This document shows, piece after piece, positions 18,194-27,743 of a stretch of 64,000 nucleotides of DNA; positions within the stretch are counted from its first letter, which is position 1; each line of letters begins with the position of its first letter. The notes below the pieces were generated by a model. The model searched no databases and had not been told where the DNA came from. It saw only the letters and a program-made list of their open reading frames with translations. Source of the DNA: JAZSNL01 sp045536365 (GTDB lineage: Bacteria > Bacillota_I > Bacilli_A > ML615J-28 > CAG-313). The translations under genes were made by a program, and so were the position numbers. The DNA lies in contig JAZSNL010000006.1 in NCBI GenBank assembly GCA_045536365.1, positions 1-64,000 of the forward strand, written 5' to 3'.

Positions 18194-18985
18194 ATGTTAA
18201 ATATATTAATAACAGGAGCCGCATCAGGAATAGGTAAAGCAGTAAAAGAAATGTTTTTAAAAAATAATCATTTTGTATACGCATTAGATATAAATAATAT
18301 TGAAAATGAAAAAAATTTAAAAACATTTAAATGTGATATTACTAATGAAGCTAATTTAAGAGAAATAAAAGCATATTTTATTAAGAATAATATAAAACTA
18401 GATATAATATTAAATATAGCAGGAATTCATACAATGGCTTCATTAATTGAATCAGATTATCAACAAATTAAAAAAATTATTGATATAAACCTATGTGGAA
18501 CAATCCTAGTTAATAATATATTTCATTCAGTCTTAAAAGAAAAAGGTCGAATTGTTATTATAACAAGTGAAGTAGCTAACTTTGATCCAATGCCATTTAA
18601 TGGCATTTATAGTGTATCTAAAACAGCTTTAGAATGTTATGCACAAGCATTAAGACAAGAATTAAATTTATTAAATCAAAAAGTAATAACAATAAGACCA
18701 GGTGCTATTGAAACACCATTAAGTAATGGTTCTATTAAATCAACAAATGATCTTGTTGAAAAAACTGTTATTTTTAAAAAACAAGCGACAAAATTTAATA
18801 AAATAATATTAAAATTTATGGGTAAACCAATGAAACCTGAAAAACTTGCAAAATTTATTTATAAGGTTACTATGAAAAAACACCCTAAAATATCTTATGC
18901 AAAACATCAAAATTTAGGTTTATTGTTATTAAATATTTTACCTAAGAAGATGCAATGTAATATTATTAAAAGTTTATTGAAATAA
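18194..18985 (+). CDS. Short-chain dehydrogenase/reductase (SDR)
   Basis: A 263-residue classical SDR. The cofactor loop is TGAASGIGK (residues 7-15), the NNAG-equivalent is LNIAGIH, the catalytic Ser is in ITSEVAN, and the YxxxK pair is in YSVSK (about residue 142). Asp after the second strand (ALDINN) suggests NAD(H). The C-terminal basic extension (about 200-263, KPMKPEKLAKFIYKV) is common in SDRs acting on lipophilic substrates. It follows the flavoprotein by 12 bases with an AGGAG site and is probably in the same transcript. Substrate unknown. Confidence 0.87.
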   Translation: MLNILITGAASGIGKAVKEMFLKNNHFVYALDINNIENEKNLKTFKCDITNEANLREIKAYFIKNNIKLDIILNIAGIHTMASLIESDYQQIKKIIDINLCGTILVNNIFHSVLKEKGRIVIITSEVANFDPMPFNGIYSVSKTALECYAQALRQELNLLNQKVITIRPGAIETPLSNGSIKSTNDLVEKTVIFKKQATKFNKIILKFMGKPMKPEKLAKFIYKVTMKKHPKISYAKHQNLGLLLLNILPKKMQCNIIKSLLK

Positions 18986-19008
18986 ATAATTGAAAAGGAG
19001 GAGATTTT

Positions 19009-20394
19009 ATGAAAGAAGAAGTTATTTTAACTTTACGTGAACTATTATTATCAGAAAAGCCATTAAAAGAAATATTAGAAGACTATCATAATAGTGATAT
19101 AGCGGATGCGTTAGAACAACTGTCAACAGATGATCGCCTTCGAATATATTCAATATTAGACTTAGAACAAGTAGCAGACATTTTTTCTTATTATGAAAAT
19201 GTAGAAGATTATGTTGCGGAATTAGATGTAGAGTATGCTGCAGATATCTTAGAATTAATGGAATCTTCTGATGCGGTAGACGTATTAAATGAACTAGAAG
19301 AAGAAGAAAAAGAAGAAATTATTCAATTAATGGATGAAGAAGCAGTTGAACAAATTCAACAAATTGATTCATATGAAGAAGATCAAATTGGTAGTTATAT
19401 TACTGATAACTATGTTGTTATTAAAGCAAATAGCACTATTAAATCAGCAATGAATCAACTTATTGAACAAGCAGGTGAACATGATAATATTAATGTATTA
19501 TATGTTGTAGATGAAAATAATAAATATGTTGGTGCGATATTCTTAAAAGATTTAATTACTGCTCGTCAAAATGATTCACTAAGTAATCTAATTATGGCTG
19601 CTTACCCATCATTTTATGATGATGAAATTATGAGTGAATGTATTGAAAAAATTACTGACTATAGTGAAACATCAATACCAGTAATTAATCATGAAAATGA
19701 AATTATCGGTGTACTTACAACAGATAGTTTAATTGAAGCTACTACTGATGAATTTGAAGAAGATTACGCAAAACTAGGGGGCTTAACTGAAGAAGAAGAA
19801 TTTGATGAACCGGTTTTTACATCAATTAAAAAAAGAATTCCATGGTTAATTGTATTATTGTTCTTAGGATTAATAGTATCTAGTGTAATTGGTATTTTTG
19901 AATCAGTTATTGTATCTGTTCCTATTATTGTCTTTTTCCAATCAATGATTTTAGGGATGGCAGGTAATGTTGGTACACAATCACTTGCGGTAACAATACG
20001 TAATATTTCTAATGAAGATATTGCAGAAGATAAGAAAAAACAAACTAGAAGTATTTTAAAAGAATTAAGAATTGGACTTTGTAATGGATTATTAATAGGT
20101 GCTATTTCATTTGTGTTTGTATTTTTATATTTATTAATAACAAAAACAGAAGTTCATCCAGGACAAGAGTTTAGTATAACACCTTGTTTAGTTGTATCAG
20201 GAATAATAGCGGTTAGTATGTTAGTATCAATTGCTCTTGCAAGTGTTATTGGAACATGTTTTCCTTTATTATTAACAAAACTTCATATTGATCCTGCTGT
20301 TGCAAGCGGACCTTTTATTACTACATTAAATGATATAATTGCTGTTTTAGTTTATTATGGATTAACATTCTTATTATTTATAGTACTTATGTAG
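19009..20394 (+). CDS. mgtE: Magnesium transporter MgtE
   Basis: A 461-residue MgtE-type magnesium channel. The N domain (about 10-135) has the superhelical DADLLE-like repeats. A CBS pair (about 140-260; IGSYITDNYV, SIPVINHENEIIGVL) gates the pore by sensing magnesium. Five membrane segments follow from about 285, with the pore motif MAGNVGTQSL. AAGGAGGAG precedes the ATG. Only 23 bases separate it from the SDR gene, so there is no room for a magnesium riboswitch; control would be through the protein's own gating. Confidence 0.95.
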   Translation: MKEEVILTLRELLLSEKPLKEILEDYHNSDIADALEQLSTDDRLRIYSILDLEQVADIFSYYENVEDYVAELDVEYAADILELMESSDAVDVLNELEEEEKEEIIQLMDEEAVEQIQQIDSYEEDQIGSYITDNYVVIKANSTIKSAMNQLIEQAGEHDNINVLYVVDENNKYVGAIFLKDLITARQNDSLSNLIMAAYPSFYDDEIMSECIEKITDYSETSIPVINHENEIIGVLTTDSLIEATTDEFEEDYAKLGGLTEEEEFDEPVFTSIKKRIPWLIVLLFLGLIVSSVIGIFESVIVSVPIIVFFQSMILGMAGNVGTQSLAVTIRNISNEDIAEDKKKQTRSILKELRIGLCNGLLIGAISFVFVFLYLLITKTEVHPGQEFSITPCLVVSGIIAVSMLVSIALASVIGTCFPLLLTKLHIDPAVASGPFITTLNDIIAVLVYYGLTFLLFIVLM

Positions 20395-20402
20395 AGGTTA
20401 AT

Positions 20403-21539
20403 ATGTATTTAGATAAATATAATGATTTTATAAAACAATTTAAAATGGTTGGCTCTAATGTATTATTTTTGAGAAATGATATGTATTTAGAGAATCAATT
20501 TAATGGATATGCACATATTGAAAAGAATAAAAAAACTACTTGCGATACTATTTACCGTATCGCAAGTATTTCTAAAATTATTGTTGCAGTAGGAGTATTA
20601 AAATTATATGAAAAAGGATTAGTAAATTTAGATGAAGATATTTCTAAATATCTAGGATTTAAAGTAAGAAATCCTTTGTTTCCTGATAAAAAAATAACAA
20701 TTAGAATGGTTATGACACAAACATCTAGTATCATAGATGATGGAACTTTTGAAGACGGAATCTATAAAGGATATGATGGAGCTAATAGTACTGATGACTA
20801 TATTATGTTAGAAGAACTATTAACACCAGGAAGTAAAAGATTCTATAAAGGATATAGTGAATATGAACCAGGAACTAATTTTATTTATTCTAATCTTGGT
20901 TGTGGTGTTCTTGCCTGTATTATTGAAAGAATAACAAATGAATATTTTCCAGAATATATTAAAAAAGAATTACTTCATCCACTTAATATAAAAAGTGGAT
21001 TTAGACTAGAAGACATTGAAGATATTGATAACTTAGCAGGTCATTATAATTATGATATAAACAATGATAAATTTATTTTATATCGTGATGAAGAATCTTT
21101 TAGAAAAGTTCAATGTTTAAAATACCCAATAGGTCAAAACTTTCGTGGTGTAGCAGGTGGACTTTATATCACCGTATACAATTTATCAAAAATAATGAGT
21201 ATGTTAATGAATAAAGGAAAATATGAAAATATTCGCATTTTAGAAGAAAAAACAGTTATTGAAATGGAACAAGTATGGTGGAGTGGAACTCCAACAGATC
21301 CAACATATAGAAAAAAAGGTCTACAAATGATCATAATGGATCAATTTACAAAAGATCCATTAAAAGGACATTTTGGTAATGCATATGGACTTAGAAGTTT
21401 CATGTTATATAATAATCAAGGTGGAATTATTTTCTTATGTAATGGAGCTAATTTTATTACAGATGAAGAACATATGACTACATTACAAGAAAAATTAATC
21501 AGATTCTTAGTTGAAGAAACAAAAATTAAAGGAGAATAA
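20403..21539 (+). CDS. Serine hydrolase, beta-lactamase (class C-like) family
   Basis: A 378-residue penicillin-recognising-fold protein, the second in the window and clearly different from the one at 5132. SxxK is SISK in RIASISKIIVA (about residue 57), YxN is in FIYSNLGCG, and the third motif is GHFGNAYG. There is no signal peptide, so the site of action is probably cytosolic. The first base follows the mgtE stop by 8 bases, and the pyrophosphatase starts 1 base after its own stop, placing it in a compact operon. Likely a peptidase or esterase; the substrate is not inferable. Confidence 0.85.
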   Translation: MYLDKYNDFIKQFKMVGSNVLFLRNDMYLENQFNGYAHIEKNKKTTCDTIYRIASISKIIVAVGVLKLYEKGLVNLDEDISKYLGFKVRNPLFPDKKITIRMVMTQTSSIIDDGTFEDGIYKGYDGANSTDDYIMLEELLTPGSKRFYKGYSEYEPGTNFIYSNLGCGVLACIIERITNEYFPEYIKKELLHPLNIKSGFRLEDIEDIDNLAGHYNYDINNDKFILYRDEESFRKVQCLKYPIGQNFRGVAGGLYITVYNLSKIMSMLMNKGKYENIRILEEKTVIEMEQVWWSGTPTDPTYRKKGLQMIIMDQFTKDPLKGHFGNAYGLRSFMLYNNQGGIIFLCNGANFITDEEHMTTLQEKLIRFLVEETKIKGE

Positions 21540-21540
21540 A

Positions 21541-22071
21541 ATGAATATTTGGCACGATTTAGATGAAAAAAGAGTAACTCCAAAAGAGTTCATCGCATGT
21601 ATTGAAATCTCTAAAAATAGTAAAAACAAATACGAGTTAGACAAAGAAACAGGTAGATTAATATTAGATAGAGTATTATACACATCAACACACTATCCTG
21701 CAAACTATGGATTTATTCCTAAAACATATTCTGATGATTTGGATCCCCTTGATGTACTTGTATTATGTCAATCAGAAATCACTCCTCTATGCTTAGTTAA
21801 ATGTCGTCCTATTGGCGTGTTTAAAATGATTGATGATGATGAAGGTGATGAAAAGATTATTGCGGTGCCAGTAAATGATCCTTCATGGAATATGTATAAT
21901 AATATTGATCAATTACCTGAACATATTTTAGATGAAATGAGACATTTCTTTAGAGTATATAAAGAATTAGAGGGTAAAACAACAACAATAGTTGAAACAA
22001 GAGGACCAAAAGAAGCAGAAAGAATAATTGAAGAAGCGATTAAAAAATATAAGGAGGCATTTAATAAATGA
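21541..22071 (+). CDS. ppa: Inorganic pyrophosphatase, family I
   Basis: A 176-residue soluble pyrophosphatase that splits pyrophosphate to phosphate and pulls biosynthetic reactions forward. Signature residues are ELDKETGRLILDR, the active-site TSTHYPANYGFIPKT, the metal-binding DDLDPLDVLVL, and KIIAVPVNDPSW. Start 21541 is chosen because AAAGGAGAATAA abuts it and the first residues match the family start (NIWHDL); the frame stays open 10 codons upstream into the previous gene. The next gene overlaps its stop by four bases. Confidence 0.95.
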   Translation: MNIWHDLDEKRVTPKEFIACIEISKNSKNKYELDKETGRLILDRVLYTSTHYPANYGFIPKTYSDDLDPLDVLVLCQSEITPLCLVKCRPIGVFKMIDDDEGDEKIIAVPVNDPSWNMYNNIDQLPEHILDEMRHFFRVYKELEGKTTTIVETRGPKEAERIIEEAIKKYKEAFNK

Positions 22072-22727
22072 TTAAAAAATTAATATCTACCGCTGTTAAT
22101 GGATTTTTAGCGGGTATTGCGATAAGTATAGGTGGAGCATTATATATAATGACAAAAGTTTATACTGCTAATACAGTACTTGCAGCAATATTATTTTCAA
22201 TTGGTTTAATACTTGTATGTAATTTTGGTTTTTTCTTATATACAGGTAAAATATGTTACTTATTAGATGAATTAATAATAAAGAAAAATAAAGGATTTGT
22301 ATTAGAATTAATAGTAGGACTGATATTTAATATTTTAGGTGCTACCTTAATGGGAGTTCTATTACGTAATTTTACCCTAATAAGAGATACTGCAGCAGAC
22401 ATGATGCATTTAAAAGATTTAGACGCTAATATGTGGTTAACTTTACTAAAAGGTATCTTTTGTGGATTATTAATTAACTTAGCTGTTGAAGGGTATAGAA
22501 AAAGTGAAACAAGCTTAGGGAAATATTTAATATTAGTATTATGCGTTGCAGGATTTATTGTCAGTGGATTTGAACATTCAATAGCTGATGATTTCTATGT
22601 TGCTGTTTCTGGCGTTGAAGAAAATTTAGTTCCATTATTATTAATTATTTTAGGTAATACAATAGGAGGATTAATTTATCCTTTACTTAATATGATTCTT
22701 TTAAAAACTAATAAAGAGAAGATGTAA
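22068..22727 (+). CDS. Formate/nitrite transporter (FNT) family channel
   Basis: A 219-residue protein with six predicted membrane helices. The FNT pattern is visible: NGFLAGIAISIGGALYI at the first helix, CNFGFFLYTGKICYL for the helix-2/3 break, FCGLLINLAVEGYR for a later half-helix, and SGFEHSIADDFYV for the conserved pore His region. FNT channels move formate, nitrite, lactate or hydrosulfide with protons. It is shorter than typical FocA (about 280). An ATGA overlap with ppa indicates coupled translation. Confidence 0.88.
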   Translation: MIKKLISTAVNGFLAGIAISIGGALYIMTKVYTANTVLAAILFSIGLILVCNFGFFLYTGKICYLLDELIIKKNKGFVLELIVGLIFNILGATLMGVLLRNFTLIRDTAADMMHLKDLDANMWLTLLKGIFCGLLINLAVEGYRKSETSLGKYLILVLCVAGFIVSGFEHSIADDFYVAVSGVEENLVPLLLIILGNTIGGLIYPLLNMILLKTNKEKM

Positions 22728-22749
22728 GAAGTTACAACTTCTCTTTTTT
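22713..22749 (+). terminator. Rho-independent terminator overlapping the FNT stop codon
   Basis: AAAGAGAAG (22713-22721) pairs with CTTCTCTTT (22738-22746), with an inner TGTAA/TTACA stem and a T run after it. The gene's stop codon lies in the hairpin. Confidence 0.82.
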
Positions 22750-22803
22750 CTTGAAAAAATCATTATATTAGTATAAAATATATATAAATAAGAGGTAAAA
22801 AAT

Positions 22804-24321
22804 ATGAAGAAATTAGGTAAAAAGATATTAAAATTATGGAATAAACCTTTAGCTAAAGTAGTAGTATATGCAGCAGTATTATTATTAATATTAACAATAT
22901 CAAGTGTAAGTTCAACAGAAGAAACACTTTGGGATAAAATTATCGCAATTCTTACTTCAAATGAAACCATTTCATTCTTTAGTGCTGGTATTATTACTAT
23001 TATTATTGTCACAATAGGTTCTCATGTTGAAGATCGATTAGAAGAAAGTCTAAAGATTGAAGATGATCATCGTAAAATAATTTTAAAATATAAAAAACAT
23101 GAAAAGAAAAAATTAGATGATGAAAATATTAACTTTTATGATAAAAAAGGTGTTTTTATGGAATTACATCATACTATTAAAAATCAAAAAGTTAAAAATA
23201 ATATTAAAGATATTTATTCTAAAGAATATAAAGAAATTGAAGATATTTTAAATTTATATCGTGAATATAGTGTTATTTTATTACCATCAGTTAATGTTTT
23301 TACAAACAGAGAAAAAAATATTAAATTATCATTTGATGATTGTTTAACAGAAAAACAATTACCTGATTTCGTTATAGGAAACGCCCAAGAATTTATGGAA
23401 GCTCATAAATATTCAAATACAAGTAATAATATTACAATTCGCTTAGATGATTTTGATTTTCAAGATAATAAATTAACTCTTCATACATCAAGAACATATT
23501 ATTATCATATGTTATTAACTAATCGTTGTATGGATTATCAAATTAAAAGTGGAATGTCAATTAGAGGATTATATGAATTTAAAGACTCAATTACTCCTTT
23601 ACATGAATCTAAATTAAGTAATCAAATTGGTATTAATGGAATGATTATTACAAATGATGGATATGTATTACTTGAAAAAAGAGGAAGAAATAAAACAACA
23701 TGGAAAAATAAATTTGCTCAACCTATTTCTCTTGCATTGAAAGAAAGCGATTTAAAATTAGATGATACTAGATTATTAAATAGTGATTTTGATTATTCTA
23801 ATAAAAAAATGATGAATGTTATTAAAGAAACAATGAAATCAAATTTTGGATTATTAGAAGAAGACTATGAAGAATTAAGTGTTGAAAAAAATCTATTAGG
23901 TATCGCAAGAGATCTTTTAGAAGGTGGCAAACCTAATTTATATTTTGTTGTAACTGTTAAATATAATCATAATGAATTCTTAGATGTTTTAAAACAAAAA
24001 GCAGGAAGAATAGATAAATTTGGTATTAAAAAAGAAAAACTTGATTCTGATTATTATTTAATCGATTATAATGATATTAGAATTAATTTAGACTATGAAT
24101 TAAAAGTTAAAAAATCAAAAGTTTTCAAAGTAGAAAGACTAGTATATCCAAGAAGTAAAAAATACCTTGGAAGAAGAGATTTAAGAAACTATAAAATATC
24201 AAAAATCTTTAAACCATACTTGGATTTTGGTTGTGGTGAAGCACTATTAGTTAGTTTATCATATTTAGAAATATGTCAACCTACTATTGAAGCATTAAAA
24301 GCAAAAGAGGTGAAACGATGA
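22804..24321 (+). CDS. Unknown membrane-anchored protein, C-terminal half weakly Nudix-like
   Basis: A 505-residue protein I do not recognise. Two membrane helices near the N-terminus (about 16-36 and 57-77) are followed by a charged helical stretch (about 80-160) and a large cytosolic domain. From about residue 278 the pattern GINGMIITNDGYVLLEKRG resembles the first strands of a Nudix fold, but no Nudix box is present, so hydrolase activity is doubtful. It ends in a TGA that overlaps the next ATG (ATGA), coupling it to the PfkB kinase. A weak promoter (TTGAAA, TATAAA) lies at 22751-22777. Confidence 0.6.
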   Translation: MKKLGKKILKLWNKPLAKVVVYAAVLLLILTISSVSSTEETLWDKIIAILTSNETISFFSAGIITIIIVTIGSHVEDRLEESLKIEDDHRKIILKYKKHEKKKLDDENINFYDKKGVFMELHHTIKNQKVKNNIKDIYSKEYKEIEDILNLYREYSVILLPSVNVFTNREKNIKLSFDDCLTEKQLPDFVIGNAQEFMEAHKYSNTSNNITIRLDDFDFQDNKLTLHTSRTYYYHMLLTNRCMDYQIKSGMSIRGLYEFKDSITPLHESKLSNQIGINGMIITNDGYVLLEKRGRNKTTWKNKFAQPISLALKESDLKLDDTRLLNSDFDYSNKKMMNVIKETMKSNFGLLEEDYEELSVEKNLLGIARDLLEGGKPNLYFVVTVKYNHNEFLDVLKQKAGRIDKFGIKKEKLDSDYYLIDYNDIRINLDYELKVKKSKVFKVERLVYPRSKKYLGRRDLRNYKISKIFKPYLDFGCGEALLVSLSYLEICQPTIEALKAKEVKR

Positions 24322-25301
24322 AAAAGATTACCGCATTTGGCGAAATAATGATGAGAATAACTCCAAAAGATAATATGTTAATTGAAGATACTGATCAATT
24401 TGAAACATATTATGGTGGAACAGAATCTAATACTTTAGTAACTCTTTCATCACTTGGGAATAAAACTACTTATATAACAAAAATACCTAATGATTCATTA
24501 GGCAAAGGGGTTATGAGACATTTAAGAAAACATAATGTTGGATTAGAAGGTGTAGTCATGGGCGGAGATAGCTTAGGATTATATTTTATGGAACAAGGAT
24601 TTGGTCAAAGACCATCTAAGGTTATTTATCATCGAAAAGGTTCAAGTGTTAATACATTAAAATTAGCAGAATTAGATATTGATAAAATATTTGAAAATGC
24701 TAATTGGTTCCATGTAACAGGTATTTCTTTAGGAATATCAGAACATGCAAAAGAGTTAGCTATTGAACTTGTTAAAATTGCAAAAGAAAGAAAAATGATT
24801 GTATCTTTTGATTTTAATTATCGTTCTAAATTATGGACAATTGAATCTGCAAGAGAAGCATATAAGGAAATTATGCCTTATGTTGATGTATGCTTTGGTA
24901 ATATTTTTGATTTAAATAATTTATTATTAATTAAAGAAGAAGATAATAATAAAACAATTAATAAATTATTATCAATGTATAATATTAAATATTTGATTAA
25001 TACTAAAAGAGAAATAATAAATAGTAATTCTCATTCTATATCAGCTCATGCATATACAAAAGAAACAAATTATCAAACAGAAAAATATTCTTTTGAAATA
25101 CTTGACCGTATAGGAGCAGGCGATGCTTTTGTTGCGGGGGTTGTACATGTTTTAAATCAAGATATTAATGATATTGATAACGCATTAAAATTTGGGGTTA
25201 AATGTGATATTTTGAAACATTTCGTTAAAGGAGATGTCTTGTCTATAACAAAAGAAGAAGTTGAAAACTTTAAATTAGAAGGACAGGATGTGATTAGATA
25301 A
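24318..25301 (+). CDS. PfkB-family sugar kinase (2-keto-3-deoxygluconate kinase-like)
   Basis: A 327-residue ribokinase-fold enzyme. It opens TAFGEIMMRITP, has the substrate-side GGTESNTLVTLSSLG, SFDFNYRSKLW before the ATP lobe, and the anion-hole/catalytic motif DRIGAGDAFVAG (about residue 262) with the base Asp. MMRITP and DFNYRSKLW are characteristic of KDG kinases, but related 2-dehydro sugar substrates are possible. It overlaps genes on both sides by 1-4 bases, so the three-gene set is co-translated. Confidence 0.85.
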   Translation: MKKITAFGEIMMRITPKDNMLIEDTDQFETYYGGTESNTLVTLSSLGNKTTYITKIPNDSLGKGVMRHLRKHNVGLEGVVMGGDSLGLYFMEQGFGQRPSKVIYHRKGSSVNTLKLAELDIDKIFENANWFHVTGISLGISEHAKELAIELVKIAKERKMIVSFDFNYRSKLWTIESAREAYKEIMPYVDVCFGNIFDLNNLLLIKEEDNNKTINKLLSMYNIKYLINTKREIINSNSHSISAHAYTKETNYQTEKYSFEILDRIGAGDAFVAGVVHVLNQDINDIDNALKFGVKCDILKHFVKGDVLSITKEEVENFKLEGQDVIR

Positions 25302-26254
25302 TGGAAAAACTTAATATATTGTTAAGTGTTTCAGAATATGATATTCATTTTCAACAAATGAAAGAAGAATTATCAAATTATGCAAATGTTGATGTTTATT
25401 TAAATGATGATTATTCTTTAAATAATTATGATATTTTTATTGGGAAGTTATTAAAAAAAGAAAAACTTATTGAAGCTAATAAATTAAAAATCATTTTTGC
25501 ATATAAAACAGGAGTAGATGATTTTCCATTAGATGAATTAAAAGAAAAAGGAATAATCTTAATTAATTCTCATGCGGATAGTAAAATCATAGCTGAATAC
25601 GCATTCGGCTTATCTGTTTCTTTAGTAAATAGAATTACTGAATTTGATCATTATTTACGAGAAGGTATTTGGTACCAAGAAGAAAATGATTATTGGAAAA
25701 GTATTTTTAATATGAAAATAGGATTATTTGGATATGGACATATTGGTAAAAATATTCATCAAATCTTATTAAATAATAATATTGAAACATACACAATAGA
25801 TCGTAATCATGATTATGAAAATATTAATTTAGTTAAAGATATTAATGAATTAATTGAAAAAACAGATTTAATTATTTGTTCAGTTCCAAAAACTAATAGT
25901 ACTAATAATATTTTTAATAAAAAAACATTTAAAATGATGAAAAACAAATATTTAGTAAATGTTGGAAGATCAAATGTTATAAATCAAAAAGATTTATTTG
26001 AAGCATTAAATACTAAACAATTATCAGGTGCAGCAATAGATACTTGGGATAAAAAACCAAAAAATAAGAAAACTAAATTATTGCCATCTTTGGTTCCTTT
26101 CCAAACACTAAATAACATTATCCTTTCTCCTCATGCGGCAATGAGAGTAGAAGATGGACATAAAAAATATGTTAAAGATACAACATTAAAAGTAATTAAT
26201 TATATTACTAAAAATGAATTAACTGATATTGTATCTTTAGATAAAGGATATTAA
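25301..26254 (+). CDS. D-2-hydroxyacid dehydrogenase family protein
   Basis: A 317-residue NAD-dependent 2-hydroxyacid dehydrogenase. The Rossmann motif is GLFGYGHIGK (about residues 143-152), the substrate Arg is in VNVGRSNVI, Asp/Glu are in GAAIDTWDKKP, and the general-base His is in LSPHAAMR (about 281). GVDDFPLDELKEKGI in the catalytic domain is also typical. The substrate could be a sugar-derived or phospho 2-hydroxyacid, given the upstream KDG-type kinase. Its ATG overlaps the kinase stop by one base. Confidence 0.87.
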   Translation: MEKLNILLSVSEYDIHFQQMKEELSNYANVDVYLNDDYSLNNYDIFIGKLLKKEKLIEANKLKIIFAYKTGVDDFPLDELKEKGIILINSHADSKIIAEYAFGLSVSLVNRITEFDHYLREGIWYQEENDYWKSIFNMKIGLFGYGHIGKNIHQILLNNNIETYTIDRNHDYENINLVKDINELIEKTDLIICSVPKTNSTNNIFNKKTFKMMKNKYLVNVGRSNVINQKDLFEALNTKQLSGAAIDTWDKKPKNKKTKLLPSLVPFQTLNNIILSPHAAMRVEDGHKKYVKDTTLKVINYITKNELTDIVSLDKGY

Positions 26255-26267
26255 AAGGAGATAATAT

Positions 26268-26651
26268 ATGGAAGAAAATAGAAATATTGTTTTAGAAAAA
26301 CCTTCTAAAGGATTTAAAATTGCATTAGAAATATTCAGGTATTTAGCCCTTGCGGTATACGTTCTATGGACAATTTTTTTAGTTGTAAGTTTATTAGATG
26401 CTTATAATGATAGTATTAATCGACCAGAAAACAGCATTGATCCATTTCCGATTGCATATGTGTTTTTCTTAGTACTTTCGATGATTGCATATGGAGCAGC
26501 TGTAGTATTAAATGTTATTGGATTAATTATGTCTTTAATTAATAACACACATAAAAAAAGAACGTTTAATATAATTTACTTTTTATGTGCTATAGTTGTT
26601 GTAATATTATCGTTTGTAGGATTAGTTCTTTTTGCAAAGACGTTTAATTAA
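26268..26651 (+). CDS. Small unknown membrane protein
   Basis: A 127-residue protein with three to four predicted membrane helices (about 17-42, 63-92, 100-125) and short charged ends. No recognised family. It starts 13 bases after the dehydrogenase with AAAGGAG before the ATG, so it is probably the last gene of that operon. Nothing in the sequence points to a function. Confidence 0.65.
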   Translation: MEENRNIVLEKPSKGFKIALEIFRYLALAVYVLWTIFLVVSLLDAYNDSINRPENSIDPFPIAYVFFLVLSMIAYGAAVVLNVIGLIMSLINNTHKKRTFNIIYFLCAIVVVILSFVGLVLFAKTFN

Positions 26652-26780
26652 TATGGATACGTTTTCATAAGCAAATAGATATACAAGTGTTAATAATAAG
26701 AGTATAATATAAGTAGTTTTAATAAACATATTAATATTTTTGAAAAGATTGGATTTATTCCATGATTATAATTATGCGAT

Positions 26781-26828
26781 TAGCTTATAAGAACATAATT
26801 ATAAGCTAAGTAAAGTTTTTACTTTTTT
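26781..26828 (+). other. Leader hairpins upstream of the ABC importer
   Basis: TAGCTTATAA (26781-26790) pairs with TTATAAGCTA (26799-26808). Directly after it AGTAAA (26809-26814) pairs with TTTACT (26818-26823) before more Ts. Together with the terminator at 26847 this could be a regulated leader. I recognise no known riboswitch or T-box core in it. Confidence 0.45.
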
Positions 26829-26846
26829 ACGCACAAGTAGGACTTT

Positions 26847-26880
26847 AACCTAGAGAATGAATCTATTCTCTAGGTTTTTT
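26847..26880 (+). terminator. Terminator (possible attenuator) before the ABC importer
   Basis: AACCTAGAGAAT (26847-26858) and ATTCTCTAGGTT (26865-26876) form a 12-bp stem with a 6-base loop and T run. It lies 39 bases before the importer start codon. It either ends the upstream transcript or attenuates the importer genes. Confidence 0.8.
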
Positions 26881-26918
26881 GTTTATTAAACTATCAAAAA
26901 AATAAAAGGAGAAAAATT

Positions 26919-27743
26919 ATGAAAAAAATTATTAGTTTTGTTTTAGCATTAATCGTTTTAGCATCTCTTACATCATGTAAGAATGATACTTTAGTTGTTT
27001 ACACAGAAGCTGGTTTTGCACCATTCGAATATGTATCAAATGGTAAAATCACAGGTGTAGATATTGAAATTATGAATTTAGTTGGTGAAAAATTAGGTAA
27101 AGAAGTTGTATTCGAAGATGTAGCTTTTGATACTATTGTTGATGCAGTATCACAAGGTAAATTAACTAATGTAGGTGCAGCTGGTTTATCTATTACTGAT
27201 GAAAGAAAAGAAAAAGTTGATTTTTCTAAGGTTTATTATCAAGCTAACTTATATGTTATTTATAGTATTAATGGTTCATTAGAATTAAAAGAAATGACTG
27301 ATGGTAATACTGGAGCTTATTGGTCAAGTTTACAAACTGAAAAAGGTATCGGTGTTCAAACAGGTACAACAGCTGACTTATTCTTAGGTGATGAACTTGT
27401 TGAAGGTGGATCTTTATATGGTGTTGATAAAACTGATTATGATTCATTAAGTGTTGCGGTTAACGATATCGGTTTAAATATTGATTATGTTATTATTGAT
27501 GAATTACCAGCAAAAATGTTAGTAGAAGGAAATGAAGGACTTGCTTGTGCTCCTCTTTATTATGAAGGTGCAGAAGGCGAAGGTGATGAATTAGCTTATG
27601 ACGAATATGCAATTTGTGTAACTAAAGGACAAGATGAATTATTAGCTGCTATTAACGAAGTATTAACTGAATTATTAGTTGAAGATGAAAATGGAGTTAC
27701 TGGAATTCAAAAATTAGTTAATAAACACCTTGGATTAGAATAA
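26919..27743 (+). CDS. Amino-acid ABC transporter substrate-binding lipoprotein
   Basis: A 274-residue SBP_bac_3 protein. The signal peptide ends at lipobox LTSC (Cys about residue 20), so the mature protein is tethered outside the membrane. Ligand-pocket features are EAGFAPFEYVSNGKITGVDIEI at the start of lobe 1, GLSITDERKEKVDFS for the carboxylate-binding Arg region, and IGVQTGTTADLF in lobe 2. AAAGGAG precedes the ATG. It overlaps the permease by one base (TAATG). Codons suggest high expression. The specific amino acid cannot be read off. Confidence 0.92.
   Translation: MKKIISFVLALIVLASLTSCKNDTLVVYTEAGFAPFEYVSNGKITGVDIEIMNLVGEKLGKEVVFEDVAFDTIVDAVSQGKLTNVGAAGLSITDERKEKVDFSKVYYQANLYVIYSINGSLELKEMTDGNTGAYWSSLQTEKGIGVQTGTTADLFLGDELVEGGSLYGVDKTDYDSLSVAVNDIGLNIDYVIIDELPAKMLVEGNEGLACAPLYYEGAEGEGDELAYDEYAICVTKGQDELLAAINEVLTELLVEDENGVTGIQKLVNKHLGLE

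Noticed and set aside
22701..23012. Minus-strand open frame across the FNT terminator and next gene start
   Set aside because: It crosses a terminator and promoter region and is antisense to a real gene; no ribosome site or family match.
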